From assembly GCA_022478985.1 (NCBI GenBank), contig JAKSZP010000014.1:62001-126000 (forward strand): a stretch of DNA of 64,000 nucleotides, in the 5' to 3' direction. A program made the position numbers and the translations under genes. A model generated the notes under the pieces. It did not search any database. It was not told the DNA's origin and saw only the letters and a list, made by a program, of their open reading frames with translations. Origin of the DNA: Massospora cicadina. Lineage: Eukaryota; Entomophthoromycota; Entomophthoromycetes; Entomophthorales; Entomophthoraceae. Positions 23,220 through 36,500 of this stretch are shown piece by piece. How positions within the stretch are numbered: position 1 is the first letter of the stretch; each line of letters starts with the position of its first letter.

Positions 23220-24336
23220 CAGCCTGGTATACCATACCTCAAATTTTCTAAAGTGATCCAAAGAATCATGCTGCCTTCTGCATAATATTATTGATGATCC
23301 TTTTGTGGGTGCTTGATCCATTGATCAAGCAACTTATTGCGTTATAGCCAAGTATGCAAGAGATTATGCTCCCAAATGCTACTATTGATCTATCATACAC
23401 ACCATGCACACCAACATTCTGAATTTTCCCCACCAATCTGCCACTGATTTGGTACAATCTGACTGGAATGTGCCCTCACATTACTCTGTCTCTAGTGTAC
23501 CTCACTCAAGCAAGGAGCACTTGAATGCTAATCCACTTGGTCCAAACATATCCATGCCATCTGAAGCTCCATAGGCAGCCCCAACCCCTGCCTACATAGG
23601 CAAGATGAGTCAATTCTAACCTCCACCACCAATTACACGCATCAGTATAAATTAAGATATGATCTTTTAACCAACCTCAGAGACCAACACAAACATGAGT
23701 AAATCTGATAATCTTTGGATTGAGTATCTAGCAATTGTTAATTAAATCAAAGCGTCAATTTAGATTGGAGATTTGTGGTCTTGGATCACATATTTATTAT
23801 CTTAATGAGACTGATGATCATTCACAGCTTAATTTTAACTTAAATAATCTTAATCCTCTATCCAAAAGCCAGCAACCATGAAACCTGGAGGGGTAATGGT
23901 CCTCATTGACTTTCCTGCCCCTGAGGTTTCTCCCACAAGACCTATGGATGCCCCGTTGCAGTGATATGGCTTGTCATTGAAGCCTTTGGTACATTCTTGA
24001 GCTCTTATTTTCCTCACATAAACCTTATAAAATCCCTCTTCAGAGTTTTAGGACAACTTTGCCCCTGCATGCTGAGCCCTCTACTGGTTACTGAGACACC
24101 AATATTATGTGTCCAGTTTTATCTAATCTGCCACTTCCATGACATACTAAACTAACCTCTAACTTTTGCACTATTAACCCTCTTCTCTGGAAATGGTGAG
24201 GCAATTGCTTGTTTGTTTACCATATATCTACACTCACTTGTTGACTTTATCTTCCGCTATTGGCCCCTAGTCTCAATTATCTAGCCCTGCAAGCAGGTTC
24301 TGACAGCATGCAACACAATCCTCAGGGTTCTAAAAG
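23220..24336. other. Gene-free DNA between elements B and D
   Basis: No gene, LTR or domain recognised. Short ORFs are without homology to anything I know. Confidence 0.4.
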
Positions 24337-24341
24337 CCAAT

Positions 24342-25021
24342 TGTTTGATTTTTGTCTGGGGAGATGCTCGCTGGTGTTTTTTTCCCTAAAATCCAACAAA
24401 TGGGGAAATGAAGCCACTAAAATTAATAAAAATAAATAAATGCAAAGAAACTATAAAGCAGGCGTTTTTATATATCTTTATCATTCCTTTCAGGAGGTAA
24501 GAAACGAACCCTTTTAATAAGTTGATAATTAGTATTTAAGTTGGCGAGGCTCAAAGTTCAGATGGCTTAGTAAAATCCAAATTAGGAGATATTGTGATTT
24601 GACCTTTTGGATCTCAGGAAACTCACTCGTTTTGATGAACCAGCTGATGGAAAGTAAATTTTTGGTAGGATATGACCGTGAGGTAACAATTTGATCATTT
24701 TACCCAATAATTGGGCATAAAAAATATTTTTACCTTGCAATACCCCTTCCAACCCTATAAAAGGGGCCAACCTCCACGGGTAGTTAGAATTAAATTAATG
24801 GTGGCTTGAGGAGGAGCCTATGATGGCCTTTCCTGAATTCACTGCATATTCAGTGCAATTCAATTACCTGGCTTTGGGGTATTGGGCTGAGAATTATTAC
24901 TAAATTTATTGCCCCAATTTAAAGGATTTTATCAAGAATAGTCAGGGTCTTTAGGCCAATTTCGTCCAAATTATGAGCCAAAACACTCTTACTACAATTT
25001 AAGACTTGTAATTGTCCACCA
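24342..25021 (-). repeat. Element D 3' LTR
   Basis: On the minus strand it starts TGGTGGACAATTACAAG after the polypurine tract GAAGGGGGTAA and ends near AAATCAAACA. It has the same features as the 5' copy. Confidence 0.8.
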
Positions 25022-26101
25022 TTACCCCCTTCAAGAGAGTTAGGGGAAGAGTAAGGGCGTAATAATTGTTCATGGACACAGTTAATGGTAACTCCAGTAG
25101 CCAGGGATCTTATAGAGCACTTATCTTCTCGCTTATAAGTGATGACAAAAGGGCCTTCCCAGATAGGCCCAAGTTTTTCACTTCTGGGAGTAATATGATT
25201 ATGGTAGTATAGCACCAAATCTGACACTTGAAGAGTAGATAGAGGAGGCCAGAGCTCGTTAGCTGCTTGACCCTCTTTGGTGACCATCTTTGCCAAGTTG
25301 GTCATCGCTTCTGATTGCAACTGGATGATGTGCTGCGCTAACTTCTTAATAGCTTGCTCAGGATAAGTCTTATAACTAAAGATATCTTTTACTAGTGATG
25401 CTGGAACCCCAGTTTCTCGCCCATACAATACTCAGAATGGCGACATCCTAAGGATCCAGTGATAGCTGATATGGTAAGCCATGAGAGCACTGGGTAAGCA
25501 AAGATCCCTGTGTGAGGGTCAGAAGTGTCCATTTTGCGTGAAATAGAGACCAGTGTCCCATCATCTCTTTCCACAGTACCATTGGTAGAGGGGTTATAGG
25601 GGTCAGAAAAGAGCTGTTGCGTGCTCATGGAGGTAGCAAGGATCTTCATCACTTGGGAGGCAAAACTTTTTCCATTGTCACAGAGAAAGACCTGGGGACA
25701 ACCATGTAGAGAAAATATATATTGATGAAGGAACTTGGCCGTGGCTTTGACAGTTTGAGCAGGAAGAGCCACAGCCTCAACCCATATGGTTAAATGATCG
25801 ATACTGGCCAAGATAGAACGATTTCCACCAGTGGTCTGAGGTAGAGGGACTACCACATCTAGACTTATGATGTGAAAGGGTTGTTGATGCGTAGTGGGTT
25901 GATACTGATACCTGGTATTTTAGCTGGATTGCTTCTTGCAGGTCAGACATGCATCCAGGACTTCAGTTATTGTCTCCATGATGCCCTCCCAGTAATATCG
26001 CTCTTTAACCCACTCATAGGTTTTTGTACTCCGCTATGCCCTAGAAGGGTATGTGACTCTAAAATCACGGGTACTCACTCTGAAAGTCTGAGATAGGGCA
26101 A
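25022..26101 (-). pseudogene. Element D integrase
   Basis: The N-terminal HHCC zinc-binding part is at about 25920-26060 (GHSGVQK, then CLTCKK). The catalytic core is at 25392-25856 (SIDHLTIWVEAV, FLCDNGKSFAS, STNGTVERDDG), with the two Asp and one Glu positions visible. The C-terminal domain is at 24919-25428 (KLGPIWEGPFVITYK, INCVHEQLLRPY, the GPY/F type). One frameshift lies between core and C-terminus. No chromodomain. Confidence 0.82.
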
Positions 26102-26640
26102 TCAATTCACCCCTATTTTCTTATATAACTTTCCATTCTCCACTTTTGTGTTGCGGGAATGTTTTGCTAACATCCTTTGTACAGGTTCATCTTCATCAGC
26201 CCATGCGTCAGGAGTCATTAGGAGGTCATGCAACCGCTCAGCTTCGCTATTGTTAAGGTGAAGGGCAGGCAGACGCGTTAACCCATCAACATTCATATGG
26301 CATGTCCCTTCTAGATGCTCAATGGTCATATAATAATGCTGGAGCTTAAGAGCCCAGCGAGCCAACCGCCCAGTAGAATTTTTCATATTTTGTAACCACT
26401 TTAACGAGGCATGGTTGGTAATCAATTTTTATGATGAGTCATGTAGGAAATGGCGGTAGTGTTTAACAGCGAGCAGGACAGCCAGGCACTACTTCTCAGT
26501 GACACTGTAATTGCACTCTGCCTTTGAAAGCATTTTACTAAAATAAGACATGAATGATTGACCCCATTTTCATCCAACTGAGCCAAGATAGCTCCAACGG
26601 CGTAATCAGAGGCATCCATGAATAACAAGAAGGGCTTGCC
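26102..26640 (-). pseudogene. Element D RNase H
   Basis: Encodes LLFMDASDYAVGAILAQLDE (first Asp present) in 26422-26628 and LITNHASLKWL plus the connection RLARWALKLQHYYMTIEHLEGTCH in 26102-26425. The later catalytic Asp of the TDH motif is Asn here, and the central region is frameshifted. Confidence 0.82.
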
Positions 26641-27540
26641 ATAGTCAGGGCGGCGGAGTATTGGCCTTTTTGCAATAGCGCCATCAAAGTCTCAAACGCG
26701 GTCTTTTGTTCAGCACCCTTTAGAAGGGGGTGTTCTTAACCAGGAGGCAGATAAGAGGCTCGCTGAGCTGAGAGAATTTTTGGATAAAGTGATGGTAGTA
26801 CCCCATCATGCCCAAGAAGACTTGTATGTCATTAAGAGTTTCAGGCGTTGACATCTCAGGTATTGCTTCAACCTTATTCTGTAATGGTTTTATTTCATCT
26901 TAGGAGATGGAGTTCCTGATAAAATACAGCTTCTTCTGGAAGAAAGTTCACTTAAAGGCTTTATTTTGTTGGATGCCCACAAGCGTTGAAACACTCCTTT
27001 AGGTTCGTGAGATGCTCGTTGAACTTTTTTGAGAAGACTGTGATGTCATTGAGGTAGACAATCACACAGCTCAGCTTAAGGTCCTAAGTGTGTGATCCAT
27101 AGCTCGCTGAAAAAGTAGCAGGCGCGTTACACAACCCCTGATGTAGCCAAGTAGGTTGGAACAAACTATCACTGCAGATGAGGGTGCACTTCTCCTGATC
27201 CTGTGGAGAAAGGTCCATCTTCCAATACCCGCTAGCCAAGTCCATGGCGGAGAAGAATTTAGACCCAGAAAGTTGGGCCAGAGCGTCATCAATATGGGGG
27301 ATGGGGTAGCTGTCCTTCTTGGTGAGGTTGTTCAGCTTATGGTAGTCCATAACTACCAGATGAACTCCATTATTCTTTATCAATAGGAGTGAGAATGACC
27401 AGGGACTCTGTGAAGGCACCAACGACCCAGCCTCCAGCAGTTATTTGAGCTCTGTCCGCATCTGTTGATCCTCAACTTTTGATTTTCAGTAGAATTTGGA
27501 GCGGATAGGCTGAGCATTCCCAACGTCAATGGTAAGAGTC
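26640..27540 (-). pseudogene. Element D reverse transcriptase
   Basis: RT motifs in order: FSLLLIKNNGVHLVVMDYHK, FFSAMDLASGYWKMDL (motif A, Asp present), GLCNAPATF (motif B) and the catalytic loop at 27042-27056, which reads YLND instead of YLDD. Frameshifts separate the pieces (ORFs 27084-27422 and 27071-27292). The Asp-to-Asn change predicts loss of polymerase activity. Confidence 0.85.
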
Positions 27541-27547
27541 CAACCCT

Positions 27548-28021
27548 TCATGTGCCCATAGTCTTTGTTAGATTTAGAGAAATGTCGCTGTAGGCCTCAA
27601 GCAGGGTGTGGACTTTCTCCAGATCAGCCGGAGTTAGTTCATCGGAGATATGAGAAGAAGGTATGGTACATATTGACTGGTCGGCGGGTAAACCCATATC
27701 CACCATAGATCCAATACAGTGAACTTGCTTTCTTTCCTCGAGGGGAATCAGCATGCCTCTTACAATCTCCTGATGCTTTTTTACAACCATATACTTCTTG
27801 GAGAGATTCTCTAACAGAAGGTTGATGGATCGTTGATAAGCAGGGTCAACACATGGCAAAACTCTGGGCTCCAAAAGACTAATTCCATCAATGCTAATTA
27901 GGTGCAGAAGGCAGTTGTGTGGGATTTGTAAGGTAATCTTTGTGTCAACTACCCTTTGTCCACCATCCTTGATAACCACCTCTTCAGAAGCATAGAAAGG
28001 GATATCTTCAAGGGCGTCCAA
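27548..28021 (-). pseudogene. Element D protease-RT linker
   Basis: A 157-codon open frame between protease and RT, containing PADLEKVHTLLEAYSDI, the usual lead into the RT of Ty3/gypsy polyproteins. It has no catalytic motif of its own. Confidence 0.6.
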
Positions 28022-28307
28022 TGATTGAGGTAACAGCTTGGTATGTCGTCCTGCTGTGGTATAATGTAGGAATAAAGTGAAAGAGGGATACTAAACTGTG
28101 CAAACATAGTCATTCTTTATTAAGCTCATTATTTGTCAAATTCAGGGGAACCTCGTAGTCAAGCAGGGAGAGATAACCCTTCTTCAAGTTTTTAATCTCT
28201 TCATACTCGAGCATGAACTGGGTCTAATGAGTAGATCATAGTATTGTTAGTTAGGGCCACCGCTGGAGCAGACAAGATGAGCTTCCCAAAACGGATGGGA
28301 GAGAAGA

Positions 28308-28550
28308 TTATGCCCCAATGGCGCGGGTGTTGTTGGGACCTGCAGTCCCAAATCCTTGAGTGTAGTTGAGATTGGGGACCAGTTTAATCTTTTTAATGAG
28401 TTTTGATGACACAACGTTTACTGGGGACCCAGTGTCAAGGATAGCCTTAATCCGCACTCCCTTGATCACGATTTCCACTTTATTTAAAGTCCACCCATGT
28501 TGGGGGAAAGGGTGAGAACCTCCTTTAGTTGGAGAGTAGAGGCAAGTCAT
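28308..28550 (-). pseudogene. Element D aspartic protease
   Basis: Encodes IKAILDTGSPVNVVSSKLIK with an intact D-T-G-S catalytic triad (about 28404-28446), followed by YTQGFGTAGPNNTRAIGA. The C-terminal half of the fold continues beyond a break towards 28140. It is the best-preserved protease in the window. Confidence 0.82.
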
Positions 28551-29518
28551 TTGGCTGTCTCAGAGTATTTATCTTTCATAGACTGCAAGGTATGAACACA
28601 CTGGCTTGGGAGGATCAAGGTGGCAATAAACCGGTCAGCGTCACTGGCAGTGCCAATGACCTCAAAACCCCTCACACTTGGCGGAGGTAAGTTTGGCGGG
28701 GGATCCTAGACCAATCCACTCTATCAGGGTTCAACCTGTCAGGTATTTTCACTTCATATGGGGCTCCTAAGACATAGTGACCCCTATCTTAGCCATCCTC
28801 ACCATATTCATCATCATAGGGATTATCAATGCAGGTTAGGGAGGCCATAGGTTTTGAGGTAGGTTCAGGACTTCCATTAGGGCATGATAGGTCATGGGGT
28901 GGCTCCTCCACCTTATTAGATTTTGGGGGAGGCGGTGAGATTTTCACATCTTGATTTTCAACCTTCAAAGCAAGGGGTTTGTTCTGCCTTATAAAGACAT
29001 TTTTTAAACTAGAGTAAACTGCCTGAGAGGTTGAGGAAGATAGCGTCGTGGAGGGGGATGCTTCTTTTACGCCAACTTTAGGTCGTTCAGTGGCTATGTG
29101 TTTTTGTGAAACAGGCAGCTTGGATTTTATGACGGGTAATTTAAACCATTGTTAGTGGGGGCGATTAGCACCCAAGAAAAGGGTTTAGACTTAGGAGCAG
29201 GCTTTTGAACCACTTGAGAAGGTTGCTCTGAAGAAAAAGAAGGGAAAGGTATAGGAACGACTGCTTTCACCATCTGGGTTTTTGGAGCTGAAGACAAAGG
29301 GAGCACTGCCCTGTCACAGCCATTACCATTTGATTATTGTTATGGGAAGAAGCAGCAGCGTGTGATGGCAACTACATAGGGCAGGTTTACAGAGGGAAGA
29401 AGCCGCAGTAGAGGCTAAATTGGTCAGCGTAGCTGCTTGGCTCAGAGACCCTGGCATAGGGTCAAGTTCATAAAAATCAGCCACCTCTAGCAAAGCTTCC
29501 TTGATAATTCATATATTT

Positions 29519-31073
29519 TTAAATGAACGTTTTAAGAAGAGAGGTGCATTGCCAAGGAGGGATAGGCAAGACAGCCAAGTTAATCGCAATAGCATCATCT
29601 AGGGGTAGCAATTTTGCAAGAAATAATGGTTGAGTTTTAATGTAAAAGCAATTGGCAAAATAGGAGATTGATTCACCTTGTTGCAGGCTAAGGCACATTA
29701 AGGCTTGTTTTTTCCTGTTCAAACTTTTTAAGGAACCTAATTTCTCAGTGAGTACTTGCTTCACCTCCGCCCAAGTGCTGAGGGTGGCCAAGTGCAAAAC
29801 CATTATCTCTTGAGTGCCACGACTCAAGCAGGAAAGTAGGTACTTTATTTTAAGGTGGTCTGTTGTCCCTTCCATAACAACTTCATACATAAAGAGGAAG
29901 GAAGCAACACTTTCCTCACCCTGAGTAAACTTATCTTTTAAAGGGGGTGTTAAAATCTGGGGCTTGGATGGTTGCTTGCTTCTGGCCCTAGATTTCAACT
30001 GCACAGATTCGCGGATCCTTGCATTGATTGTTTGATTGAAATTGATAGACTGGGGCAATAATAGTATGAAGACTATTATTTTGGTTGATTGCCCAAAAGC
30101 CACGTTGAGTGAAAAGTCCAACGCTAAACTGGCGCTTCTTCCTCTTGAAGATATTCTGGTACTGGTAGGGAACACTTTCCCTACTCTCTTCACGCAGAGC
30201 TAAGCGGAGATTTTATAAAAACAGCCTTAGGATATCTGACCCTTGTACTCTTCTATTAAGAGTAATGTTAAACAACTAATGTATAAAAACTTAGTTAACA
30301 TCAAGGTTTAATATGCTTTTATTAGGAAATAATTGGGAGTTTTTATAGTTAGAATCAGCACACAACTTTTCATCTGTCCGCTGGGAATTATTTGTGCTCC
30401 TATAATGGTTTGACCCTCAAGTGCTAGGCACCGAATCTCATCAGGTACTGTTGCCTTGAGTTTCTTAGCCAGTGTATTCCTCGGGTGTTCAGTGACCAAA
30501 CAATTGGTATTAAGGACTCTAAACCAATTGTTTTGGCCAATGACGATTCTACTCTCTTCCTCCAGTGTTCAAACACTTTAGTAGTTTTTGATGACTCCAA
30601 TTTGTTCCACTCAGTATGATTCCCTACAATTTGACTATTAGGTGTTGTTCCCAAATTGAATTTATTGCTTGATTTCGTTGGGGATGATTGCTGACAATAA
30701 TCTCATCTGTTGTCAACATCAAACATCATTGGGGATGATGTCAAACAATAAACTATTAGTTAGCGATTTCTAACATCATTGTGGATGATGCCTGACAATA
30801 TTCCCATCAATTGGCCACTATTGCTGATCCTATACAATTGTAACTTAATCATCAAATCTATTAATCGGTTAAAAGATTGGATATGTGGTCATCTGCAATT
30901 CTAACAGGGGGTTTATGGATACCAGGGGAGGCCCCATAAGGGTATTGTAATGTGCTCTGCTTGAGCCTTTTGAGGCGAGTTAAAGCACTGGCTAGTTGTT
31001 GCTCCAACGCAGCTAGCCTTGGTTCTGAGTTAGTTGTCATTTGTTTTGTTAACAGGATTTTGGTAGTATACAG
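29519..31073 (-). pseudogene. Element D gag
   Basis: The capsid region is at 29519-29960 (LKDKFTQGEESVASFLFMYE, KKQALMCLSLQQGESISYF), clearly homologous to the B capsid. Near 30960-31030 a coiled-coil piece (LAALEQQLASALTRLKRL) marks the N-terminal part. Between them (about 30200-30950) is unrelated sequence with direct repeats (ACATCATTGNGGATGATG), probably an insertion whose ends I could not fix. Stops and shifts abound. Confidence 0.65.
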
Positions 31074-31096
31074 GGTCCCCTGTAATGAGCACTATT
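31074..31096 (-). promoter_or_regulatory. Element D primer-binding site
   Basis: Minus strand TAGTGCTCATTACAGGGG, two or three changes from the site in B, and again running into a perfect hairpin (ACAGGG/CCCTGT). Position and similarity support the call; the primer tRNA is unknown. Confidence 0.6.
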
Positions 31097-31773
31097 TGGT
31101 GGATTTTGTCTGGGGGAGATGCTCGCTGGTGTCTTTTCCTAAAAGCTAACAATTGGGGGAACAAAACCAATAAAAGAAATAAAAATAAATAAACACAAAG
31201 AAACTAGAAAGTTGGTGTTTTTATATGTTTACTATTCCTCGCAGGAGGTAAGAAACAAACCCCCTTAATGAGTTGATAATTGTTATGTAAGTTGGCGAGG
31301 CTCAAGATTCAAATGGCTTAGTAAAATCAATTTAGGAAATATTGTGATTCAACCTATCAGATATCGGAATACTAGCCTCGTTTTGATTAACCAACCAATA
31401 TAAAGTCAATTTTTGGTAGGATAAGACCGTGAGGTAAAAATTTAATCATTTTACCCAAACAGTGGGCATGAAAATATTTTTACCTTGCAACACCCCTTCC
31501 AAACCTATAGAAGTGCCAGCCTCCACGGGATAGGTTGAACTGAATTAATGGTGGCCTGAGGAGGAGCCTATGATGGCCTCTCCTGAATTCACTGCGTAGT
31601 CAGTGCAATTTGATTACCTGGCTTTGGAGTATTGGGCTGAAAATTATTACTAAATTTATGGACCCAATTTAAAGGATTCCTCTGAGAATTTTCCAGGGTC
31701 TTTAGGACAAATTTCGTCCAAATTATGAGCTGAAACACTCTTACTACAATATTGGACTTGTAAGTGTCTGACA
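31097..31773 (-). repeat. Element D 5' LTR
   Basis: On the minus strand it starts TGTCAGACACTTACAAG and ends near CCACCA, directly before the primer-binding site. It is collinear with 24342-25021. Confidence 0.8.
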
Positions 31774-31778
31774 CCATT

Positions 31779-33592
31779 GACGCCTCTTCTGTGACCATAT
31801 GGTGGTGGGGTCCATCCTGCCCCTCCACTAAGGTAGATGCTCAAGTCTTGGATGACCTTAGTGTACTTCAGGTTTGGTTTGCTTCAGGGAGTTTCCAGAC
31901 CCCTGCTCCCATTAATGCTTAATATAGTTTGGCTCTCCTCATGCTCTTGAAGGGGATGCTCGCTGCAGGGTGCAAGGGGTTCTACACTTCACACCAAGTT
32001 GAAAAATCCTAAACCCTTTCTTGCTTTGGTCTCCTCAGCAGTACAGGCTCTAAAGTCCAGAGCCTCATGCCCCCTCTGCCTCTTCGCCTTGGGCCAGGGG
32101 TCCTCAAACCTGCCTGCTCTCATTGAGTATTTTGTTATTCTGGCCTCCTCAATGGAAGTACCTTCCAGAATTGCAGACTTTATCTTTAGGACTTCCCTGG
32201 ACTCAAACTACACATGCCATCCCTCCTGGGATCCTCTTCCTGCATCTTTGGAGGCTGCCTTCTCTCTGACATTCTCAATTAGAGCCATGCCTTTCCAGAA
32301 ACCTGCACTAGCAATGGCTGTCCTCACACCCCTGTCAGAAAATCGACTATGGGTTCTGCTAGTTGGCAGGCTAACCAGTATGAAGACTGGTCAGCTCTTG
32401 CCATTTTGCCTTAGGCGTCAGGGCTAGCAGCGTCGGCTAACCCCTTGGCATTTCAACCATGCCATTTTGGGGATCCCCTTTAACCTAAACTACAACCAAC
32501 GAAATAAATATAAACTTATAACAAGAGGTAGAATAGGCAAAGGGAGATATTTATTGAGAAGGAAGCGCCAGGTATTTATACTATTTACAAAAGGGCTATT
32601 GCGCCCATCGCTGAACTATTGGCTCTTCTGCTGGTTCTTCCAGACAACCACTTTTCTTCTTACACTTCTTCTTCTTCTACTCTATCATCTTCCCTGGCGT
32701 CGACCCTCTCACTCCATCCTTCCCGATGTCCAAATTAGTTTTGGTTCATCCTCAGCCTTAAGTCACCGGTGAACCATATAAATAATTAATACAAATAAAT
32801 GTCAAATTTGTATTCAACCTTCGAGTTGATATAATTGCACAAGAAATACTTTGGTTGCTCACTTTTGACTCAGAACTTCTTGGCATCTTGATTACATCAC
32901 TTCTTAATAAATGAGGCACCAGAAACAACTTTGGACACCTCAAGCTCATAATTGTTGGATCCGCCAACATCAGATTATCAGCCACCAAATTCATGGATAA
33001 GCAAAACATTGGCTTTCTGCTGGAAATCCCACAACAGACTACAAATGGCCGTTGGCATCAACCACTGATTCTGCTGACAGATTGGATCATCCTCAGCTAT
33101 TAGTCGCCAGTGATCCTTCTACTAATTTGGGGCCACCAATTGGCTCAACTCAAACCTAAATACCAAACTCAGCGGAATACTAATTTTGGCTCAACCCAAA
33201 TTGGGGAGCAACTAACCAGTAATCACATTGTATCACACGAAATTCAGTCAATAAACCATTCCACCGGGATTGGCTATATCATTCCATTTAACGCTAAATC
33301 ATTGGAGGATTCCATCTGGTTAAAAACATGACACCCCCTATGTAACAAATTGTTCCATTTTGCCTGGGATTAATCACACTAACCTTGGTAAAACAAGGGA
33401 TGACAAAGAACCTAGAACAACCTTCCCAAATATACAAAACTTTTCATGAAAGTAGTATAAAAAAGTGGGTTGTAGAAGCACATGTGATTGAGAGTTTACC
33501 TGATATAATGGTAGGTGAAGTTGAAAACAGGCTCCATACTACCAAAACTATGAAATATCAATCAACTAAGATTAAATGCTTAGTAAAGTTGT
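31779..33592. other. Repeat-rich DNA between elements D and G
   Basis: A 142-codon frame (31999-32427, +) has a leucine- and serine-rich composition and no domain I recognise; I would not call it a gene. 32440-33340 has LTR-like features and two copies (32748, 33089) of a ~22 bp motif that is also present four times or more in element C, so a relative of C may be decayed here. I could not define its ends. Confidence 0.4.
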
Positions 33593-36500
33593 TGCCATGT
33601 ACCATGACATGATTTCTGGAGTGAATCAAAAGGAAAAGGGAGAAGAGCAAGCCTAAAGGGGTCAAGTTGGCCGCCCTCCCTGACCTACTGTACACCGTGG
33701 ATAAACAATGAATCAAGCCAAGCATGCCCAGATGAGTCCTCAGAAATTGCGTGATGGGTTCTGAGATGTTATAGCAATGGTATCAAAAAATCACCAGTTA
33801 CAAATTTAATGAGTATGGATCCTACATTTTGTTTCAAACGGAATTCTATTCATTAACTAAATTTAATATTACCAAAAATGGTAAAATGCAGCTGGTGTTG
33901 AGAACTAGAGCTCACACATATTGGAGGTATAGAACTACCATGCATGGTGTTGAGACTCATGGATCCAATACTAACCATCCCGTTGTTGATTCAGGGCTCT
34001 AAAACTCCTAGTGAGTTGGTAGGCCCCAAGGGCTGAGAAAAGCTACAATAGGACTAAAGTATATAAGAAATAATGTTTATTTAGATAAAGCCTTGAGGTA
34101 TTTATAGTACCTCAAGGCTAAAATGGGATAAGAGAGAGTATTCACAATAGATGGCAGGTAGATAAGCAAAGGTAGTGGAAGGAGGGAGATAAGGAAGTTA
34201 TTAGGTGACAGATGTCTAGCTTAGTGGGAACGGTCAGCTTAGGTTGACAATAATAATAATGATATATTCATTAATAAATAAAAATAAATAAGGATTTGAT
34301 TATCCTCAGCATAAGCCACCAGTAGTTTTAGAGCTTCAAATTAATTATTGGGATCAATCATTAACAGATTGGGACTCAATAAATTATTTGAAACATTAAT
34401 AAATATCATTTGAGGTGATTCCTGATACTTTGAGATAGCTCAACTAAAGTAAATGAGGAGCACATCTCAGCAATCCATAATTATTACCTATTAAGAGTTG
34501 AACATCCAGTAAGAGGTTTCACCCATAAGAGGGAAAATCCTGACAGAACCCCTTCAAGCCTTGACTAGGGGTTAAAAGCCAAGACGGGGGTCATCAAATC
34601 TTCCAGGTGTAGTTTGACATGCATACCAGAAGAAATTAAGTTTTGGATGTCCATGAATTGGAGAAAACAAGAAGAGATTTAAACTAACAGGTTTTTATGG
34701 CCAAAGGGTAGCTGGCGCAGACATAATAGAGAGATCAGGTAAGCGTCATCAGGGAGTGGCCCCAGAATCAGGGATTGGTACCAGAAAGGTCATCGGCAGT
34801 GTAGCTAACATCAGGAAGAGGTCCCTGAAAGATCATCAGCATCATTTTTGGCATTGGGAAGAAGTCATGGAAAGATCATTGGCATCATTTGCTGACATTG
34901 GGAAGAGGTACTAGAAAGATTATCAGCATCAGTTGCCAGTAACTCGTCGTGGGTTATCCTCAGCATTGAGTTGCTGGTACCCTTGAAAAACATCAGGGAT
35001 TGTCCCAGGAACTGATTAACTATTAGAGTTAATAAAAATAAAATATCATATTAGCTATATTATAAAAATCTTTTGGTCTATCCTCAGCATTAGTCACCAG
35101 TTGACCATTACACAGAAAAACATTGGGGATTGTCCCCAGTAAAATCATTGGCAGTATAGCTCGCATCAGAGAGTGTCCCCATAGAGATTGGAACAGACTG
35201 TGTTGCTCCACCTGATCCTATGTTTTTGTTTTGTAGTACTTTTAGACTTTTTGGCGTCTTACGCTGTCAGCGCTTAGTCAGAGGTCATTCCTCATCCTGT
35301 TCTTGAGCACTTTATGAGAGCGAGCTGGGGCCAAGGTAAGTCATCCTGGGTTCCTGAGGCCCAGAGCAATAATTGCTCATCCTCTTTCCTGGGTTGTAGC
35401 TGGCACAGAGAGCTCAGGGGCACCTGGAAGAAAGCACCATTTTTTTCAAGACGCGGGGGATTTAATCCAAACCAGACCATTGTTGATTCAGGGTCCCAAA
35501 TCTCCTAGTGAGTTAGTAGGCCCTAAGGGCTGAGAAAAGCTATAATAGGATTAAGAATATATGAGTAATTATGTTTATTAAGATAAAGCCTCTAGGTATT
35601 TATAGTACCTCAAGTCTAAAAGTGGGATAAGAGAGAGGATTCATAATAGGCGTCAGATTTATAAACAAAGTTAGTAGAAGGAGGGAGATAAGGAAGTTAA
35701 TAGACAATAGATGACTAGCTTAGTGGGAATGGTCAGCTTAGGTTGCCAATAATAAAGATCTATAAATAAATAATAATAAATAAGAATTTGATTATCCTCA
35801 ACATAAGTCGCCAGTAATTGTAGAACTTCAAATTAACTATTGGGATCAATAATTAAGAGATTGGGACTCAGTAACTCATTTGAGACACTAATAAATACTA
35901 TTGGGGATGATTCCCAATACTTCAATATAGCACAACTCAAGTAAATGAGGAGCACATCTTGGCATTCTCTAATAATTAAATTTTAGAGAGTTGAACCTCT
36001 AGAAAGAGGCTTCATCGATAAGAGGGAAAATCCCAACAGATTTTAATATTGTATTATTGGCTAAATAATTTCCAAGCCCCACAAAATTGATTCAGGCCTT
36101 GGCTCTTTTTTATTTAAAATTGCATTCTTTGACCAATCTATCTGTTAGATATTTTTTTTATACCTTGAATAAAGGCTGTTTTTATTTTTTATTTTCATGC
36201 TACCTTTTACTAGCCTCAAGGGTGTCGAGATTCTGATATGACTTAATGATAAAATATATTTCTGGTGGATCATGAATTAGATTTGAAGCAAGCCTCAAGA
36301 TTGAGCAATTGATGTGTCAATGCAAAGTGAGTTCAATCAAAGAAATAATGGTTTGGAGAATTTGGAATTTCACCAAAGTCTTAATGTTCAAAAAAAAACC
36401 AATATATTGTAGCAAATAGGGATTTTCTAAGTAGAGAATGTTGAATCCACTAAGGAATAATAAGGATTAATAGCTAAGCATGAGAGTGCGAAGGAGGTAG

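Larger units (their letters stand above)
24342..31773 (-). mobile_element. Element D: Ty3/gypsy element, near full length
   Basis: LTRs at 31097-31773 (5') and 24342-25021 (3'), about 85% identical by eye. Flanks are CCAAT (24337-24341) and CCATT (31774-31778), a 4/5 match that reads as a mutated target duplication. Order on the minus strand: primer site, gag, protease, linker, RT, RNase H, integrase with its C-terminal domain, polypurine tract (GAAGGGGGTAA). Every domain is present but frameshifted. It is the closest relative here to the deleted element B. Confidence 0.85.

Noticed and set aside
31999..32427. 142-codon plus-strand ORF as a gene
   Set aside because: No domain, low-information composition, repeat-rich surroundings and no supporting splice or promoter signal.
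35314..35508. Overlapping ORFs on both strands in element C interior
   Set aside because: Short, antisense to each other, without domains; the interior is better described as non-coding.
33979..36043. Target-site duplication for element C
   Set aside because: CCCGT and GATTT do not match at any reasonable boundary shift.
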